Assembly (NCBI RefSeq): GCF_003315295.1
Contig: NZ_QNRI01000003.1
Coordinates: 62,001-126,000 of the forward strand
Direction: 5' to 3'
Source: Paraliobacillus ryukyuensis
GTDB lineage: Bacteria; Bacillota; Bacilli; Bacillales; Amphibacillaceae
DNA: 64,000 nucleotides
This document shows positions 16,932 to 25,485 of this stretch, one piece after another; position 1 is the first letter of the stretch; every line of letters begins with the position of its first letter. Below the pieces are notes generated by a model. The model made no database searches and was not told where the DNA came from. It saw only the letters and a list, made by a program, of their open reading frames with translations. The translations under genes were made by a program, and so were the position numbers.

Positions 16932-18023
16932 CTAATTAAACTTCACATCAAATACATCTATTTTATACCAGGTGTACTTTCCTTCTTTTAACATCCAAGA
17001 TACATGTAACTTTGTTGGAATTGTAATTCCATCAACTACCGCTTGCTCTTTAATTTCTCCTATACATTCCACTCGCTCAGCATTTTTATCAATATCTTTA
17101 AATCTAAGAGCACTAATCTTTTCTAAGTCTCCATTCTCCATAAAGTAAAAGATTGCAGATCCTTTTACCCCTTGATAGGTCATTGTTGCCATTGCTGAAA
17201 ACTGGTCAACACTTTCCCAAGTAATAAACGAACTTAATACAGCAGAAGGGTACCATGGTATTTCAAGTAAATATCTTTGTAAGGTAGATTCATTTGCTTT
17301 CCAATTATCTGAAACATTTGCCACTGTTATTAGAGATAACAGTTTCATTATCATTGCACTCTTACCCTCTATATAAGAGTCTCTTCCAATCACATGCAGA
17401 AATGGGAGGAAACGCATATTCACATTCCATAGGAACCCTGGTTTCTCCACAGTTGTATATTGCACAGCTTCAGCTGTAGTCCACTTAACCTGAGAAGGCT
17501 TCAACTTCATAAGTCCTTTTTGCTTTAAGCTTACCTCATTTATTTTTTCTTTTCCAACTACACCGACATTTTTGAGCCATCTTTGAACTAGAAGTGGAAG
17601 GTCTTCTATCATCTCTTCCGTAACTACTTCGCTTTTATCAACTCTATTAAGTTTAGATTGAAGTATTTGAAAGTCATTCTTAGTCTGTAAGTTGAAGGAC
17701 CATCCAACATAGCCAATAAGAGCACCAGCTAAAACAATAACATTGGCGATAGTACCAAACTTAGCATCTTGCCACGTAAGCATAATTAGTAATTGAGAAA
17801 TAACAATAGCTATTAGACCAGGAATCCACCACCAATCCTGATTTAGTAGAAACGAAAGAAAGACAAATAAGAATAAAATTGCTGCAATCAACCATAACAA
17901 ACCAATAGGTTTTGATATTTCTATAGTTAACTGATTTAACTCTACCATTGTAAATGCCTTTAAAAAACCCATTAGATGAATAAGACCATGAATTAATATT
18001 AAAAAAAGAAAGATTGCTTTCAT
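16932..18023 (-). CDS. DUF6544-type membrane protein
   Basis: 363 residues. The first about 120 residues hold four hydrophobic helices (MKAIFLFLILIHGLIHLMGF; IGLLWLIAAILFLFVFLSFL; WWWIPGLIAIVISQLLIML; IANVIVLAGALIGYVGWSF). The rest is soluble. LPLLVQRWLKNVGVVGKEKI and GRDSYIEGKSAMIMKLLSLITVA resemble DUF6544 proteins. I am fairly but not fully sure of the family; the function is unknown. The gene lies downstream of a TetR regulator on the same strand (56 bp gap), so it is a likely member of that regulon. The ribosome site AAGGAGAAGAAACAA precedes the ATG. Confidence 0.7.
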   Translation of the reverse strand: MKAIFLFLILIHGLIHLMGFLKAFTMVELNQLTIEISKPIGLLWLIAAILFLFVFLSFLLNQDWWWIPGLIAIVISQLLIMLTWQDAKFGTIANVIVLAGALIGYVGWSFNLQTKNDFQILQSKLNRVDKSEVVTEEMIEDLPLLVQRWLKNVGVVGKEKINEVSLKQKGLMKLKPSQVKWTTAEAVQYTTVEKPGFLWNVNMRFLPFLHVIGRDSYIEGKSAMIMKLLSLITVANVSDNWKANESTLQRYLLEIPWYPSAVLSSFITWESVDQFSAMATMTYQGVKGSAIFYFMENGDLEKISALRFKDIDKNAERVECIGEIKEQAVVDGITIPTKLHVSWMLKEGKYTWYKIDVFDVKFN

Positions 18024-18079
18024 TTGTTTCTTCTCCTTAACTTAGCACCTTAAATGCTATTTTAGTTTTCTTTTTATTG

Positions 18080-18694
18080 TCATACTAAAAGCCCTTTAAA
18101 CAATATATTAAAATGATGATCAATTAGACGATTTCTCTGTTTTTGAGAAATATTCTTTTCAGTCAACAGTCGTATAACTAAACCAAAAGTAGAAGCCCAA
18201 ATTACTTGAGCCGTAAGTTCTGAATCGAAGGCTGCATATCGATCGTTACTTATCCCTCTTTCAATGTTCTCGCATAATTTTTTAAACGCAGGATTCTTAC
18301 TGGCTACCCCTTCCTCTAACAAAGCGGTCTTTTTTAATATGGAAGAATCATCACTTAACATCACAACTTTATAATATTCTGGAAAGTTTAAAGCTGCGTT
18401 AATATAGTTAATAAATATTTCTTTCATTTCTTTTTCCGGTTCCGCTTCATTTGGTTTTACTGAATCCACAGCTTCAAGTATTCGACTATAGCCCTCTCCA
18501 ATTAAAATTTCAGTTATTTCGTTTTTATCTTTAAAGTAGTGATAGATAACGCCAGGAGAGTAATCAAGCGTATTAGTTATTTTACGTATCGAAAGTCCTT
18601 TAAAGCCTTCCTTTGAAATGATTTGTCTTGCTACATCCAAAATTTCATTTTTCGTTTTTTCTTGTTTACGTAATTGCCGTTCTTTATTTACCAT
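18080..18694 (-). CDS. TetR/AcrR family regulator
   Basis: 204 residues. The N-terminal HTH is GLSIRKITNTLDYSPGVIYHYFKDKNEI. The variable C-terminal ligand domain is typical in length. Start: ATG at 18694 preceded by AGAGGTG; an in-frame GTG at 18703 lies inside this ribosome site. A perfect dyad upstream (18717-18751) is probably its own operator. The likely target is itself and the DUF6544 membrane gene downstream. Confidence 0.88.
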   Translation of the reverse strand: MVNKERQLRKQEKTKNEILDVARQIISKEGFKGLSIRKITNTLDYSPGVIYHYFKDKNEITEILIGEGYSRILEAVDSVKPNEAEPEKEMKEIFINYINAALNFPEYYKVVMLSDDSSILKKTALLEEGVASKNPAFKKLCENIERGISNDRYAAFDSELTAQVIWASTFGLVIRLLTEKNISQKQRNRLIDHHFNILFKGLLV

Positions 18695-18716
18695 AGGTTT
18701 CACCTCTTACATCTTC

Positions 18717-18751
18717 ATTAAACACTGTTTAATTTTTGAATAGTGTTTAAT
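18717..18751. promoter_or_regulatory. Operator of the TetR gene
   Basis: Perfect inverted repeat ATTAAACACT / AGTGTTTAAT (10-bp arms, 15-bp centre) starting 23 bp upstream of the TetR start codon. Confidence 0.7.
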
Positions 18752-19152
18752 CTTAAATTAAACTTAACCAAGTACCAAGTCAAGAACTTTGTTTACTAAT
18801 GCCTATACCAAAATCTTTGATTAAGGGGTTATCTGGGTTGTGAGCGGAAGGATCAAAGGAACTACTCTGCAAGAATTACGATATTTTTTTACAAGCTTAT
18901 CGATAAGTTAGTAAGAAGCAGCAAATCGTTAGAGAAGGTTTTGCGGAAATAATTCTCAGTAAGAAGAACCCATTTTTTTAATTAACAAGACCTAATTTTA
19001 AGCAGTGAAAATAAATGAAAGAACATAACATATTTTATATACTAATATGTTATGTTCTTTCTTATTCAAATAATGAAGAACCCATTAGAAATTTTGATAA
19101 ATATATCTCTCCGTTATAAAGATCAAAAATTGGGTTTAAATATAACTTTTCT
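18752..19152. other. Intergenic region without supported gene; contains a strong hairpin
   Basis: Short open stretches are broken by stops in all frames. The one clear element is the perfect hairpin at 19018-19060. Confidence 0.5.
19018..19060. terminator. Long perfect hairpin, probable bidirectional terminator
   Basis: 17-bp perfect arms AAAGAACATAACATATT / AATATGTTATGTTCTTT with a 9-nt loop. The + side is followed by CTTATTC and the - side by a weak T-run. It is AT-rich, so its strength is uncertain. Confidence 0.55.
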
Positions 19153-19394
19153 TCACTTAGAGATTTGATATGCTGAAATCTCAGTTACTAATTTCTGAAG
19201 AGGAATAGGGGTGTTGATTAGTAGTTTGAAATCTAATTCATCTATGTATGCCTCGCCTTTTTCTCTATCCATATTTCTGTTTCGCCATCTATTTGCCCTC
19301 TTATTTCAGACAAAGTTTTTGCATCATTCTCGTTAGCTGACCTTATGATATAACGTAAATTACGAATATCAAACCGTTTTTCATTAACCTTCAT
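19153..19394 (-). pseudogene. Frameshifted, truncated GNAT acetyltransferase
   Basis: From the ATG at 19394 (ribosome site AAGGAG, so once a real start) the frame reads MKVNEKRFDIRNLRYIIRSA, then NENDAKTLSEIRGQIDGETE. It then shifts and hits a stop. A one-base deletion near 19272-19276 explains this: the +1 frame resumes NMDREKGEAYIDELDFKLLI and runs to a stop at 19153. IDGETENMDRE is a recognisable N-terminal segment of GNAT enzymes. The acetyl-CoA-binding half is absent. Too broken to be functional. Confidence 0.75.
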
Positions 19395-19540
19395 TACCTA
19401 CTCCTTCTGTATATTTTTTATTAAACATTCCTGCTTCATTAGTTAAAAGTTAAACAATATTCTCGTCGTATATTACCATAAACACGTAATCCAACCGTTA
19501 ACTTCCATAATTAGTGGACCTATACAATTAACCCTACAGT

Positions 19541-19570
19541 TAAAAATAACCAATACCCTAATGCACTGGT
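19541..19570. terminator. Terminator of the thiDME operon (weak, possibly bidirectional)
   Basis: On the minus strand ACCAGTGC / GTATTGGT (8 bp, two G-T pairs) with a 6-nt loop is followed by TATTTTTAAC. It lies 34 bp after the thiE stop. Confidence 0.5.
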
Positions 19571-19603
19571 CATTTTTATTGAATTATTCTATGGTCTCAT
19601 TTT

Positions 19604-20233
19604 TTATTTACGCAAATGACTTACTGCTTGCTTCGGATCCGTTGCTAAACTAATAGCAGAAATCACCGATACACCGTCTGCTCCAGCTTTTCGCACAGAT
19701 GCTGCGTTCTTTTCAGTAATGCCACCGATCGCAACCATTGGTGTAGTACCAATCTGTTCACGCATCAATGTTAATCCATCTAGACCAATTGGTGTTTTCG
19801 CATCTTCTTTCGTACTCGTAGCAAAAACAGGACCTGCACCGATGTAGTCAGCCCCCTCGTTTGCTGCTTGAATCGCTTCAGAAATATTTGTGGCAGAAAC
19901 ACCAACAATATAAGAAGCGGGACAACGCGCTCTAACCGTTTGAATCGATTCATCATCTTGTCCCACATGCACACCAGCGGCATTTACCGCAATTGCCAGA
20001 TCTACATCATCATTCACGATAAAAGGAACATTATACGAATCGCAAAGTTCTTTCATTTTACCAGCTAGCACGCGTTTCTGTTCTCCAAATGTGGCACCTG
20101 CACCTTTTTCTCGAAATTGAAACATCGTTATACCACCTTCTAATGCTTCCTTTAACACCGCCAGTGGCTCTTTTTCCCCAACATTGTTGCTTCCCATGAT
20201 AAAATAAACCGCTAATTCTTTGCTTTGCAACAT
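19604..20233 (-). CDS. thiE: Thiamine-phosphate synthase
   Basis: 209 residues; joins HMP-PP and thiazole phosphate to thiamine phosphate. TIM-barrel motifs: [72 protein letters not shown] and [29 protein letters not shown], the full diphosphate-binding set. It starts 3 bp after thiM with GAGGAG in the thiM end. Last gene of the TPP-controlled operon. Confidence 0.97.
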   Translation of the reverse strand: MLQSKELAVYFIMGSNNVGEKEPLAVLKEALEGGITMFQFREKGAGATFGEQKRVLAGKMKELCDSYNVPFIVNDDVDLAIAVNAAGVHVGQDDESIQTVRARCPASYIVGVSATNISEAIQAANEGADYIGAGPVFATSTKEDAKTPIGLDGLTLMREQIGTTPMVAIGGITEKNAASVRKAGADGVSVISAISLATDPKQAVSHLRK

Positions 20234-20236
20234 ACT

Positions 20237-21046
20237 TTACTCCTCACTTAAGATGTGGTGTTTTATATTTACATTCGCTGAAACAGTTCGATTTGTTGTT
20301 TCTGCGAGTGCATCTAAGAAAGCCATTTGAAAACTTCCAGGACCATTCGCATGCTCAGTAGCTTGTTCTGCTGCTACATTATAAAACGTAACTGCAGCCG
20401 TCGCTGCTTTTACAACCGCTTCATCTGGATGCGAGGCAAGAAAAGCTGCAACAACAGAACCAAGCAAACAACCTGTTCCTGTTACTTTAGTTAGCAAGGA
20501 AGATCCATTAGAAGCTTCAAACAATTGCTTGCCATCGGTTATAACATCTGTTTTTCCAGTGACCAGTACTGGAACACCAAGTGCTTCAACCGCATGACGC
20601 GCAATCGCTTTGCCTTCCGTTATACCACTAGCATCTACCCCACGAACTTCCGCTTCTAATCCTGCTAACTGACTAACTTCTCCAGCATTACCACGAACAA
20701 TTGAAACGTTCACTTCTTCTAAAATTTTGGCAGCTACTTGATTTCGATACGGCGTTGCACCGACACCAACTGGATCAAATACAACAGGAATCCCTTTCTC
20801 ATTCGCTACTTTTCCTGCTTCAATCATGGCCTCCACTTGATCACTTGTTAGGGTGCCAATATTCAACAGTAACGCATCTGCATTTCTTGCCATATCTGCT
20901 GTTTCCTCGACTGCATTGGCCATCACCGGAGATGCTCCTAAGGCATATAAACCATTAGCCGTAAAATTAACGACTACTTGATTGGTGATATTGTGAATCA
21001 GTGGATTTTTGTTTCTCACTGCATCAATCATCATTGGTATTTTCAT
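20237..21046 (-). CDS. thiM: Hydroxyethylthiazole kinase
   Basis: 269 residues. Salvages hydroxyethylthiazole for thiamine synthesis. The start MKIPMMIDAVRNKNPLIHNI and TNQVVVNFTANGLYALGASP are canonical; GTLTSDQVEAMIEAG, VFDPVGVGATPYRN, VRGNAGEVSQLAG and the anion-hole region TGTGCLLGSVVAAFLA are all present. The chosen ATG lies one base after the thiD stop with GGAGGAAAA inside the thiD 3' end; the upstream frame extension is an overlap artefact. Confidence 0.97.
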   Translation of the reverse strand: MKIPMMIDAVRNKNPLIHNITNQVVVNFTANGLYALGASPVMANAVEETADMARNADALLLNIGTLTSDQVEAMIEAGKVANEKGIPVVFDPVGVGATPYRNQVAAKILEEVNVSIVRGNAGEVSQLAGLEAEVRGVDASGITEGKAIARHAVEALGVPVLVTGKTDVITDGKQLFEASNGSSLLTKVTGTGCLLGSVVAAFLASHPDEAVVKAATAAVTFYNVAAEQATEHANGPGSFQMAFLDALAETTNRTVSANVNIKHHILSEE

Positions 21047-21047
21047 A

Positions 21048-21863
21048 TTATTTTCCTCCTTCATTTGGTAGTCGTTGCAAACGATATCCCCAGTGATTGG
21101 TCGGACCATTACCTTTTCCAATATTCAATGGGTAACGAATAGCATCTGTAATAAATGTTTTCCCTAATTGGACTGCCTCTAAAATTGTTTTCCCTTTTGC
21201 TAGTTCAGCTGTAATCGCAGCTGAAAAGGTACAACCCGTTCCGTGCGTGTGCTTTGTTTCGAACCGATCTGCTTCTAGTAAATGGAAGGATCCATCGTAA
21301 AATATATCGATTGCTTTACCTTCTAAATGACCACCTTTTACAACTGCAGCGGTAGCACCCAATTCATCCACAATTACTTTGGCAGCTTTTTTCATCGCAT
21401 CTAAGCCTTTAATCGAAAAATCAACCAATATTTCTGCCTCAGGAATATTCGGTGTGACCACCGTCGCTTTTGGTACTAAAACATCACGAATCACTTTACG
21501 TGAGCTTTCGTCCATTAATGCATCTCCACTCGTCGCTACCATGACAGGGTCAATTACATAAGGCGTATCAAATTTAGCAACATACGTCGCAATCAGTTCC
21601 ATCATTTCTATAGTGGAGATCATCCCTGTTTTAATCGCATTAGGCTTAATATCTTCTATAACTGCCTTTAACTGTTGTTCAATGAAATCAATCGGCAAAT
21701 CATGCACTGCTTTAACACCTTGCGTATTCTGTGCAACAGCAGATGTCTGGACACTCATACCGAACACTTCCAACTCTTGAAACGTCTTTAAATCCGCTTG
21801 AATACCGGCACCACCTGTAGGATCTGTTCCGGCAATCGTTAACGCACTTGCTATTTTTCCCAT
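21048..21863 (-). CDS. thiD: Hydroxymethylpyrimidine/phosphomethylpyrimidine kinase
   Basis: 271 residues. Phosphorylates HMP and HMP-P. IAGTDPTGGAGIQADLKTF, IKTGMIST, PYVIDPVMVATSGDALM, TPNIPEAEIL and HTHGTGCTFSAAITAELAKG are diagnostic; the doubly phosphorylating enzyme is expected. First gene of the TPP-riboswitch operon thiD-thiM-thiE; AGGAGGG precedes the ATG. No tenA or thiazole synthesis genes are adjacent, so the operon serves salvage plus coupling. Confidence 0.96.
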   Translation of the reverse strand: MGKIASALTIAGTDPTGGAGIQADLKTFQELEVFGMSVQTSAVAQNTQGVKAVHDLPIDFIEQQLKAVIEDIKPNAIKTGMISTIEMMELIATYVAKFDTPYVIDPVMVATSGDALMDESSRKVIRDVLVPKATVVTPNIPEAEILVDFSIKGLDAMKKAAKVIVDELGATAAVVKGGHLEGKAIDIFYDGSFHLLEADRFETKHTHGTGCTFSAAITAELAKGKTILEAVQLGKTFITDAIRYPLNIGKGNGPTNHWGYRLQRLPNEGGK

Positions 21864-21892
21864 TATATAACCCTCCTATGTCTTTATGTAAA

Positions 21893-21926
21893 CAACAAAA
21901 ACCACCCCATAGAAAATGGAGTGGTT
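21893..21926 (-). terminator. Riboswitch-controlled terminator before thiD
   Basis: On the minus strand ACCACTCCAT / ATGGGGTGGT with a short loop, then TTTTTGTTG. The 5' arm segment ACTCCA can alternatively pair with TGGAGT at the 3' edge of the TPP aptamer, a plausible antiterminator. Confidence 0.85.
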
Positions 21927-21974
21927 GTATTATAGAGAGATATACAGAATCATGGTGTAGTTTCATAACCGACT

Positions 21975-22063
21975 CCACTTTCCTACGCTGGTACAACCCA
22001 GTTCAGGTTCAAAGGGACCAAAGCACAAACGCTTTATCTCAGCCAAAGTGGCGCCCCTAGTGG
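21975..22063 (-). ncRNA. TPP riboswitch (THI box)
   Basis: The minus strand carries GGGGCGCC, GGCTGAGA, AACCTGAACTGGGTT and TACCAGCGTAGGAAAGTGG in the canonical order, closed by a P1 stem CCACT / AGTGG. It lies 110 bp before thiD with a terminator in between, so thiamine pyrophosphate should end transcription. Confidence 0.95.
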
Positions 22064-22140
22064 TTAGTTTTTTTATTGTTAGATATATTTTTACTAAAAC
22101 ATGATTCATACTAATTGTCAAACATTAGGGATGTTGTTTG

Positions 22141-22329
22141 AGCGCCGATGATTTATGCTTGAGCGTCGATGATTTATGCTTGAGCGTCGATGATTTATGC
22201 TTGAGCGTCGATGATTTATGCTTGAGCGTCGATGATTTATGCTTGAGCGTCGATGATTTATGCTTGAGCGTCGATGATTTATGCTTGAGCGTCGATGATT
22301 TATGCTTGAGCGTCGATGATTTATGCTTG
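22141..22329. repeat. 21-bp tandem repeat array 2, nine units
   Basis: Nine 21-bp units (189 bp), nearly identical: AGCGTCGATG plus ATTTATGCTTG; the first unit has C for T at position 5. The conserved half AGCGYCGATG is the same as in array 1 at 3611-3799, while the other half differs and is uniform within each array. It sits between the splB terminator and the thi riboswitch on the minus strand. Open frames across it are an artefact of the 21-bp period. Confidence 0.97.
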
Positions 22330-22334
22330 AGCGC

Positions 22335-22372
22335 GCGATCATCTCCAAAATCAGTCGATGATCGCCTTTTTC
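22335..22372 (+). terminator. Terminator-like hairpin at the end of array 2
   Basis: GCGATCATC / GATGATCGC perfect 9-bp arms followed by CTTTTTCTG on the + strand. No + strand gene lies upstream, only array 2, so the array may be transcribed. Confidence 0.6.
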
Positions 22373-22376
22373 TGCA

Positions 22377-22401
22377 ACAAAAAAAGCAGGATTGCTCCTG
22401 C
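22377..22401 (-). terminator. Terminator of splAB
   Basis: On the minus strand GCAGGA-gcaa-TCCTGC is followed by seven T residues; it lies just after the splB stop. Confidence 0.85.
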
Positions 22402-22418
22402 CTAAACAAACTTCCATA

Positions 22419-23447
22419 TTATGTGAAATACTCAATAGTCGCTTTAGGAAACAGCTTGGGAATAGTTTGCAGAAAGAGTTGTTTCATTTCGTCCTGCTCT
22501 TCATCGGTATAAACGTACTTCCAAATCCCATAACGTCCCCATTTTGTTTTTCTTTTTGTTTCATCCAATTCCAACTTTGTCATCGGATAATTTTTTTGAA
22601 TGACTCGTTTAGCTGGTTTCGTGAAGCGGTGCTGGATTAATTCAAATGTTAAATCTTTCGTTGCTTCAGGGGGCAACATTTCTGCTAACTTTTCTAGCAT
22701 GGTTCGATACCCCTCACGCCAGCCTTCATGTAAATAGATAGGCGCAATGATGAAGCCGAGTGGATAACCTGCTTGAGCAACTTTCACTGCAGCCTCTAGT
22801 CGCTCGTTTAATCGCGATGTTCCTGGTTCAAAAAATTTAATGACATAATCATCATTAATGCTGAAACGAAAGCGGGTCTTACCGCGATGTTCTGCATCTA
22901 ACAAGTGATCCACATGGGCAAATTTTGTTACAAAACGCAGTCTGCCATGTTCCGATTGACCAAAATATTCAATCGCATTTTTTAGTGTATGTGTTAAATG
23001 ATCAATCCCCACGATATCGGACGTACAAGAAGCTTCAAAACGCGTAACTTCTGGTGCGCGTTCTTTCATATATTCTTCAGCAGCAGCAAAAATCTCTTCT
23101 GTATTCACATAGGTACGGATATAGGGCTTACTCCCCATCGTTGTTTGTAAATAACAATAATGACAATGCCCCATGCATCCCGTCGCAAAAGGAATGGCAT
23201 ACTCGGCTGAAGGCTTGGATGTATCAAATTTCAATGTTTTTCGTAGTCCGACAACTAGAGTTGATTTTGCGTTACGATATTTTTGAAAATCATTATCCCC
23301 TGGTAAGTTACGCACTTGATTATGAGATGTGGTTTCTCTAATTTCTACATCCATATTAGCAAACTTTTCATACAATGTTTTTCCCAACGGATACTCCAAT
23401 GCTTTCGGCTCAAAATAAACTATTTGCGGAACAAAGGGTCTAACCAT
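22419..23447 (-). CDS. splB: Spore photoproduct lyase
   Basis: 342 residues. A radical-SAM enzyme that reverses the UV-induced spore photoproduct (thyminyl-thymine) during germination. The cluster motif CMGHCHYC gives Cys91, Cys95 and Cys98. The hydrogen-donor cysteine of the family is visible at Cys141 (RFEASC). The start RPFVPQIVYFEPKALEYPLG is canonical. It overlaps splA by 8 bp. Its presence is strong evidence of endospore formation. Confidence 0.97.
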   Translation of the reverse strand: MVRPFVPQIVYFEPKALEYPLGKTLYEKFANMDVEIRETTSHNQVRNLPGDNDFQKYRNAKSTLVVGLRKTLKFDTSKPSAEYAIPFATGCMGHCHYCYLQTTMGSKPYIRTYVNTEEIFAAAEEYMKERAPEVTRFEASCTSDIVGIDHLTHTLKNAIEYFGQSEHGRLRFVTKFAHVDHLLDAEHRGKTRFRFSINDDYVIKFFEPGTSRLNERLEAAVKVAQAGYPLGFIIAPIYLHEGWREGYRTMLEKLAEMLPPEATKDLTFELIQHRFTKPAKRVIQKNYPMTKLELDETKRKTKWGRYGIWKYVYTDEEQDEMKQLFLQTIPKLFPKATIEYFT

Positions 23448-23700
23448 AGTAACCCTCTACTTCCGTATCACCAAACGCTTGTTGAAAAGCTGTCTCCGCT
23501 TCTGCCGCTGATTTATAAACTGCTATCTCATCCGTCAGTGGATAATAAGTTTCATATACAAATAACGCTAATTCATTCGGTTTTTCTGGATTATTAACGA
23601 CAGCAGCTTCTTGAACATTAGCTGCATCTTGAACATGGGGGTTTCGAATAATAACATAAACAACCTCCCCAGGATAATATGATCCATTCACTATTTCCAT
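23440..23700 (-). CDS. splA: SplA-type regulator of spore photoproduct lyase
   Basis: 86 residues. YYPGEVVYVIIRNPHVQDAANVQ and ELALFVYETYYPLTDEIAVY closely resemble B. subtilis SplA, a small TRAP-like protein that lowers splB expression. The ATG at 23700 has AGGTG at 6 nt; an upstream GTG at 23709 lies in that site. Translationally coupled to splB by an 8-bp overlap. Confidence 0.9.
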   Translation of the reverse strand: MEIVNGSYYPGEVVYVIIRNPHVQDAANVQEAAVVNNPEKPNELALFVYETYYPLTDEIAVYKSAAEAETAFQQAFGDTEVEGYYG

Positions 23701-23719
23701 TACTATCACCTAACTTTCC

Positions 23720-23750
23720 TAAATTGTTAGGTTTAGTATCTCGTTATTCA
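23720..23750 (-). promoter_or_regulatory. Candidate sigma-G promoter of splAB
   Basis: On the minus strand TGAATA (23750-23745), 18-bp spacer, CAATTTA (23726-23720), one mismatch to the sigma-G -10 CATNNTA. splAB is forespore-expressed in B. subtilis. Confidence 0.4.
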
Positions 23751-23760
23751 CAAAAAATAT

Positions 23761-24306
23761 TTATTCAGGGACACCGATGGCATTCAAAGGCCAAATTCGA
23801 AAAACAACATCCCCTATTACAGAATCTTGTTTGATAAAGCCAAATGCGCGACTATCCTTACTGATTGGACGGTTATCACCTAAGACAAATAAGTAATCAT
23901 CCGGCACGGTTGTTTCTCCAGTTATTTGCTGTAAATTAAAATTCTCGGTTAATTCTTCGTCGCCGTATGCCTCTTTATATTTATCAAGATACCTTTCTTC
24001 ATACGCTTTTCCGTTGATATACAATACATCATCTTTCATTTCAACCGTATCCCCAGGTAACCCTATCACGCGCTTAACATAATTTTCATCCGTATCTGGC
24101 GAGTGAAAAGCTATTTCATCAAATCGGTTAATGGAAGTGACTTTACTAATCATGATGCGATCTCCGTCTTGAAGGGTTGGCATCATTGATTCCCCTTTTA
24201 CAATAGAAGGTGTCATTAGAAATTCTCGTACAACGAATACAATGATCACCGCGATAATGATTGCTTTTAACCATGAAAATAATTCTCTTGCAATTCCTTT
24301 TCCCAT
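23761..24306 (-). CDS. sipS: Type I signal peptidase
   Basis: 181 residues. Membrane serine protease removing signal peptides. One N-terminal transmembrane helix (about 13-32); catalytic Ser in PSIVKGESMMPTL and catalytic Lys in ENYVKRVIGLPGDTVEM; the C-terminal box DYLFVLGDNRPISKDSRAFG is complete. I start at the ATG at 24306 (AAGGAAAG upstream); the open frame reaching 24375 lacks a ribosome site. The single N-terminal helix is the Gram-positive Sip form. Which of the usual several paralogues this is cannot be told. Confidence 0.93.
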   Translation of the reverse strand: MGKGIARELFSWLKAIIIAVIIVFVVREFLMTPSIVKGESMMPTLQDGDRIMISKVTSINRFDEIAFHSPDTDENYVKRVIGLPGDTVEMKDDVLYINGKAYEERYLDKYKEAYGDEELTENFNLQQITGETTVPDDYLFVLGDNRPISKDSRAFGFIKQDSVIGDVVFRIWPLNAIGVPE

Positions 24307-24617
24307 ATAGTCAACTTCTTTCCTTGAAATTTTTACATACCTATAATATTTAATAATAATTATAAGACTTTTCATTTTCGTTTAGCAATATATAGTATGT
24401 CGATAGTTATTTCCTTATTAGTATTTACAAAATGAAGGAACTTTTTTCAATATTTACCCGTAAACATATTATAGCACGAAAAAAGCAGGAATAATGGATG
24501 CCTTACTTGATGAATTACTCGGGGGAATAGGTGATTTTTCAATCTACTTTTACAGCCCCTTATGATTTTATCAAGAGTTGCCTAACGATAGTTGAAAGGA
24601 AAGGATTTATTTTTTGT

Positions 24618-24932
24618 TTACGTATCTTTCTTATTTTTATTCTTATCATACACCAAAATAGTTCGTTGTAATGGTATCCCTTTTATATTGACATTTCGTT
24701 TAATGAGTGTATAAAACTCATCATTGATCAAGAATTCTCCATTTCCTAGATAACTAACTTCTTTCTCTCGCTTTTGTAATTCTTCTTTTGTTGCTTCGAT
24801 ATGCTTGCTCCAATTAAAATAACGTTCATCTAGATCGATAATGATATTCTTTTTTTGATAACCCATTAACTGATTAAATAAATAGAATAACAATAATCCA
24901 CCAGCTAAAAAGGCAACTAACCCCCATATCAT
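24618..24932 (-). CDS. Small single-helix membrane protein, unknown
   Basis: 104 residues. One N-terminal transmembrane helix (WGLVAFLAGGLLLFYLFNQL), then a charged segment with predicted coiled-coil character (ATKEELQKREKEVSY) and a basic C-terminus. No family recognised. A strong ribosome site AAGGAGGCTGTCAT supports it. Divergent from the mifM-like/yidC unit, with about 175 bp between the starts. Confidence 0.65.
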   Translation of the reverse strand: MIWGLVAFLAGGLLLFYLFNQLMGYQKKNIIIDLDERYFNWSKHIEATKEELQKREKEVSYLGNGEFLINDEFYTLIKRNVNIKGIPLQRTILVYDKNKNKKDT

Positions 24933-25039
24933 ATGACAGCCTCCTTCTCTTTTTTTTACGAAAAAGTGACAGTGCTGGTTTCAATTTTAGTTATCCTATT
25001 ATTACACGCTATTCGCAACAAGTTGTCACAATTCGTTCT

Positions 25040-25068
25040 TTGACTTTTTGATTGGATTGTATCATGAT
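25040..25068 (+). promoter_or_regulatory. Promoter of the mifM-like/yidC unit
   Basis: -35 TTGACT (25040-25045), 17-bp spacer, -10 CATGAT (25063-25068); 39 bp before the leader ORF start. Confidence 0.5.
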
Positions 25069-25107
25069 ATAGAAAGACTAAATATGCAATTAAGGAGGTG
25101 AATACAG

Positions 25108-25485
25108 ATGACAATTGAATTGATAGGTGAATTGAATAGTGATTTGCATCCAATGTATTTTTATTTAACTTGTTACATTGCGTTAATTTGTTACTATGGT
25201 TTATTAGGTGTTACGCAATACCAGTTAACGCGACATAAAAAAGTCGTGAACAATCATTATTATGTTATTCACTTAGATCGTCAACAGCGTACTTTTATCA
25301 TCGGCCAGTGTCAAGATATTCATAGCTGGATCACGATGAAAATGAAACGGAAAGAAAGCCCGGATGACGATGAAGATAATCACGCCTCCTCTTTTGTTAA
25401 ACATAATCAATTAATACGAGGAGGACAAAAATGGAATCTGTATTCACTTTCTTTAAAAAATATCGGGTTATTGGGATTGCTCTAG
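25108..25485 (+). CDS. MifM-like arrest-peptide leader of the YidC2-type insertase
   Basis: 125 residues with a strong ribosome site (AGGAGGTGAATACAG). One N-terminal transmembrane segment (about 15-36, MYFYLTCYIALICYYGLLGV). Then a soluble part ending in SWITMKMKRKESPDDDEDNH. B. subtilis MifM, the stalling sensor upstream of yidC2, has the same plan, with a TTWIRK-like stretch, S-P and an acidic DEED arrest cluster. Here DDDED is residues 86-90 (codons 25363-25377). Directly after it, CCTCCTC (25385-25391) can pair with the ribosome site of the next gene. Unlike B. subtilis, the frame runs on and overlaps the insertase gene by 55 bp. Homology is inferred from motif, layout and hairpin, not from an alignment. 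Confidence 0.72.
   Translation: MTIELIGELNSDLHPMYFYLTCYIALICYYGLLGVTQYQLTRHKKVVNNHYYVIHLDRQQRTFIIGQCQDIHSWITMKMKRKESPDDDEDNHASSFVKHNQLIRGGQKWNLYSLSLKNIGLLGLL
25385..25424 (+). promoter_or_regulatory. Hairpin sequestering the yidC ribosome binding site
   Basis: CCTCCTC (25385-25391) is perfectly complementary to GAGGAGG (25418-25424), the Shine-Dalgarno sequence 6 nt before the yidC ATG. The upstream arm lies 8 nt past the DDDED codons of the leader, where a stalled ribosome would open it. Confidence 0.75.

Noticed and set aside
22141-22329. CRISPR array
   Set aside because: Units are contiguous 21-mers with no variable spacers, and no cas genes are present in the window.
22118-22512. Repeat-containing open frames across array 2 on both strands
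   Set aside because: Same artefact of the 21-bp period; they also run into the splB terminator.
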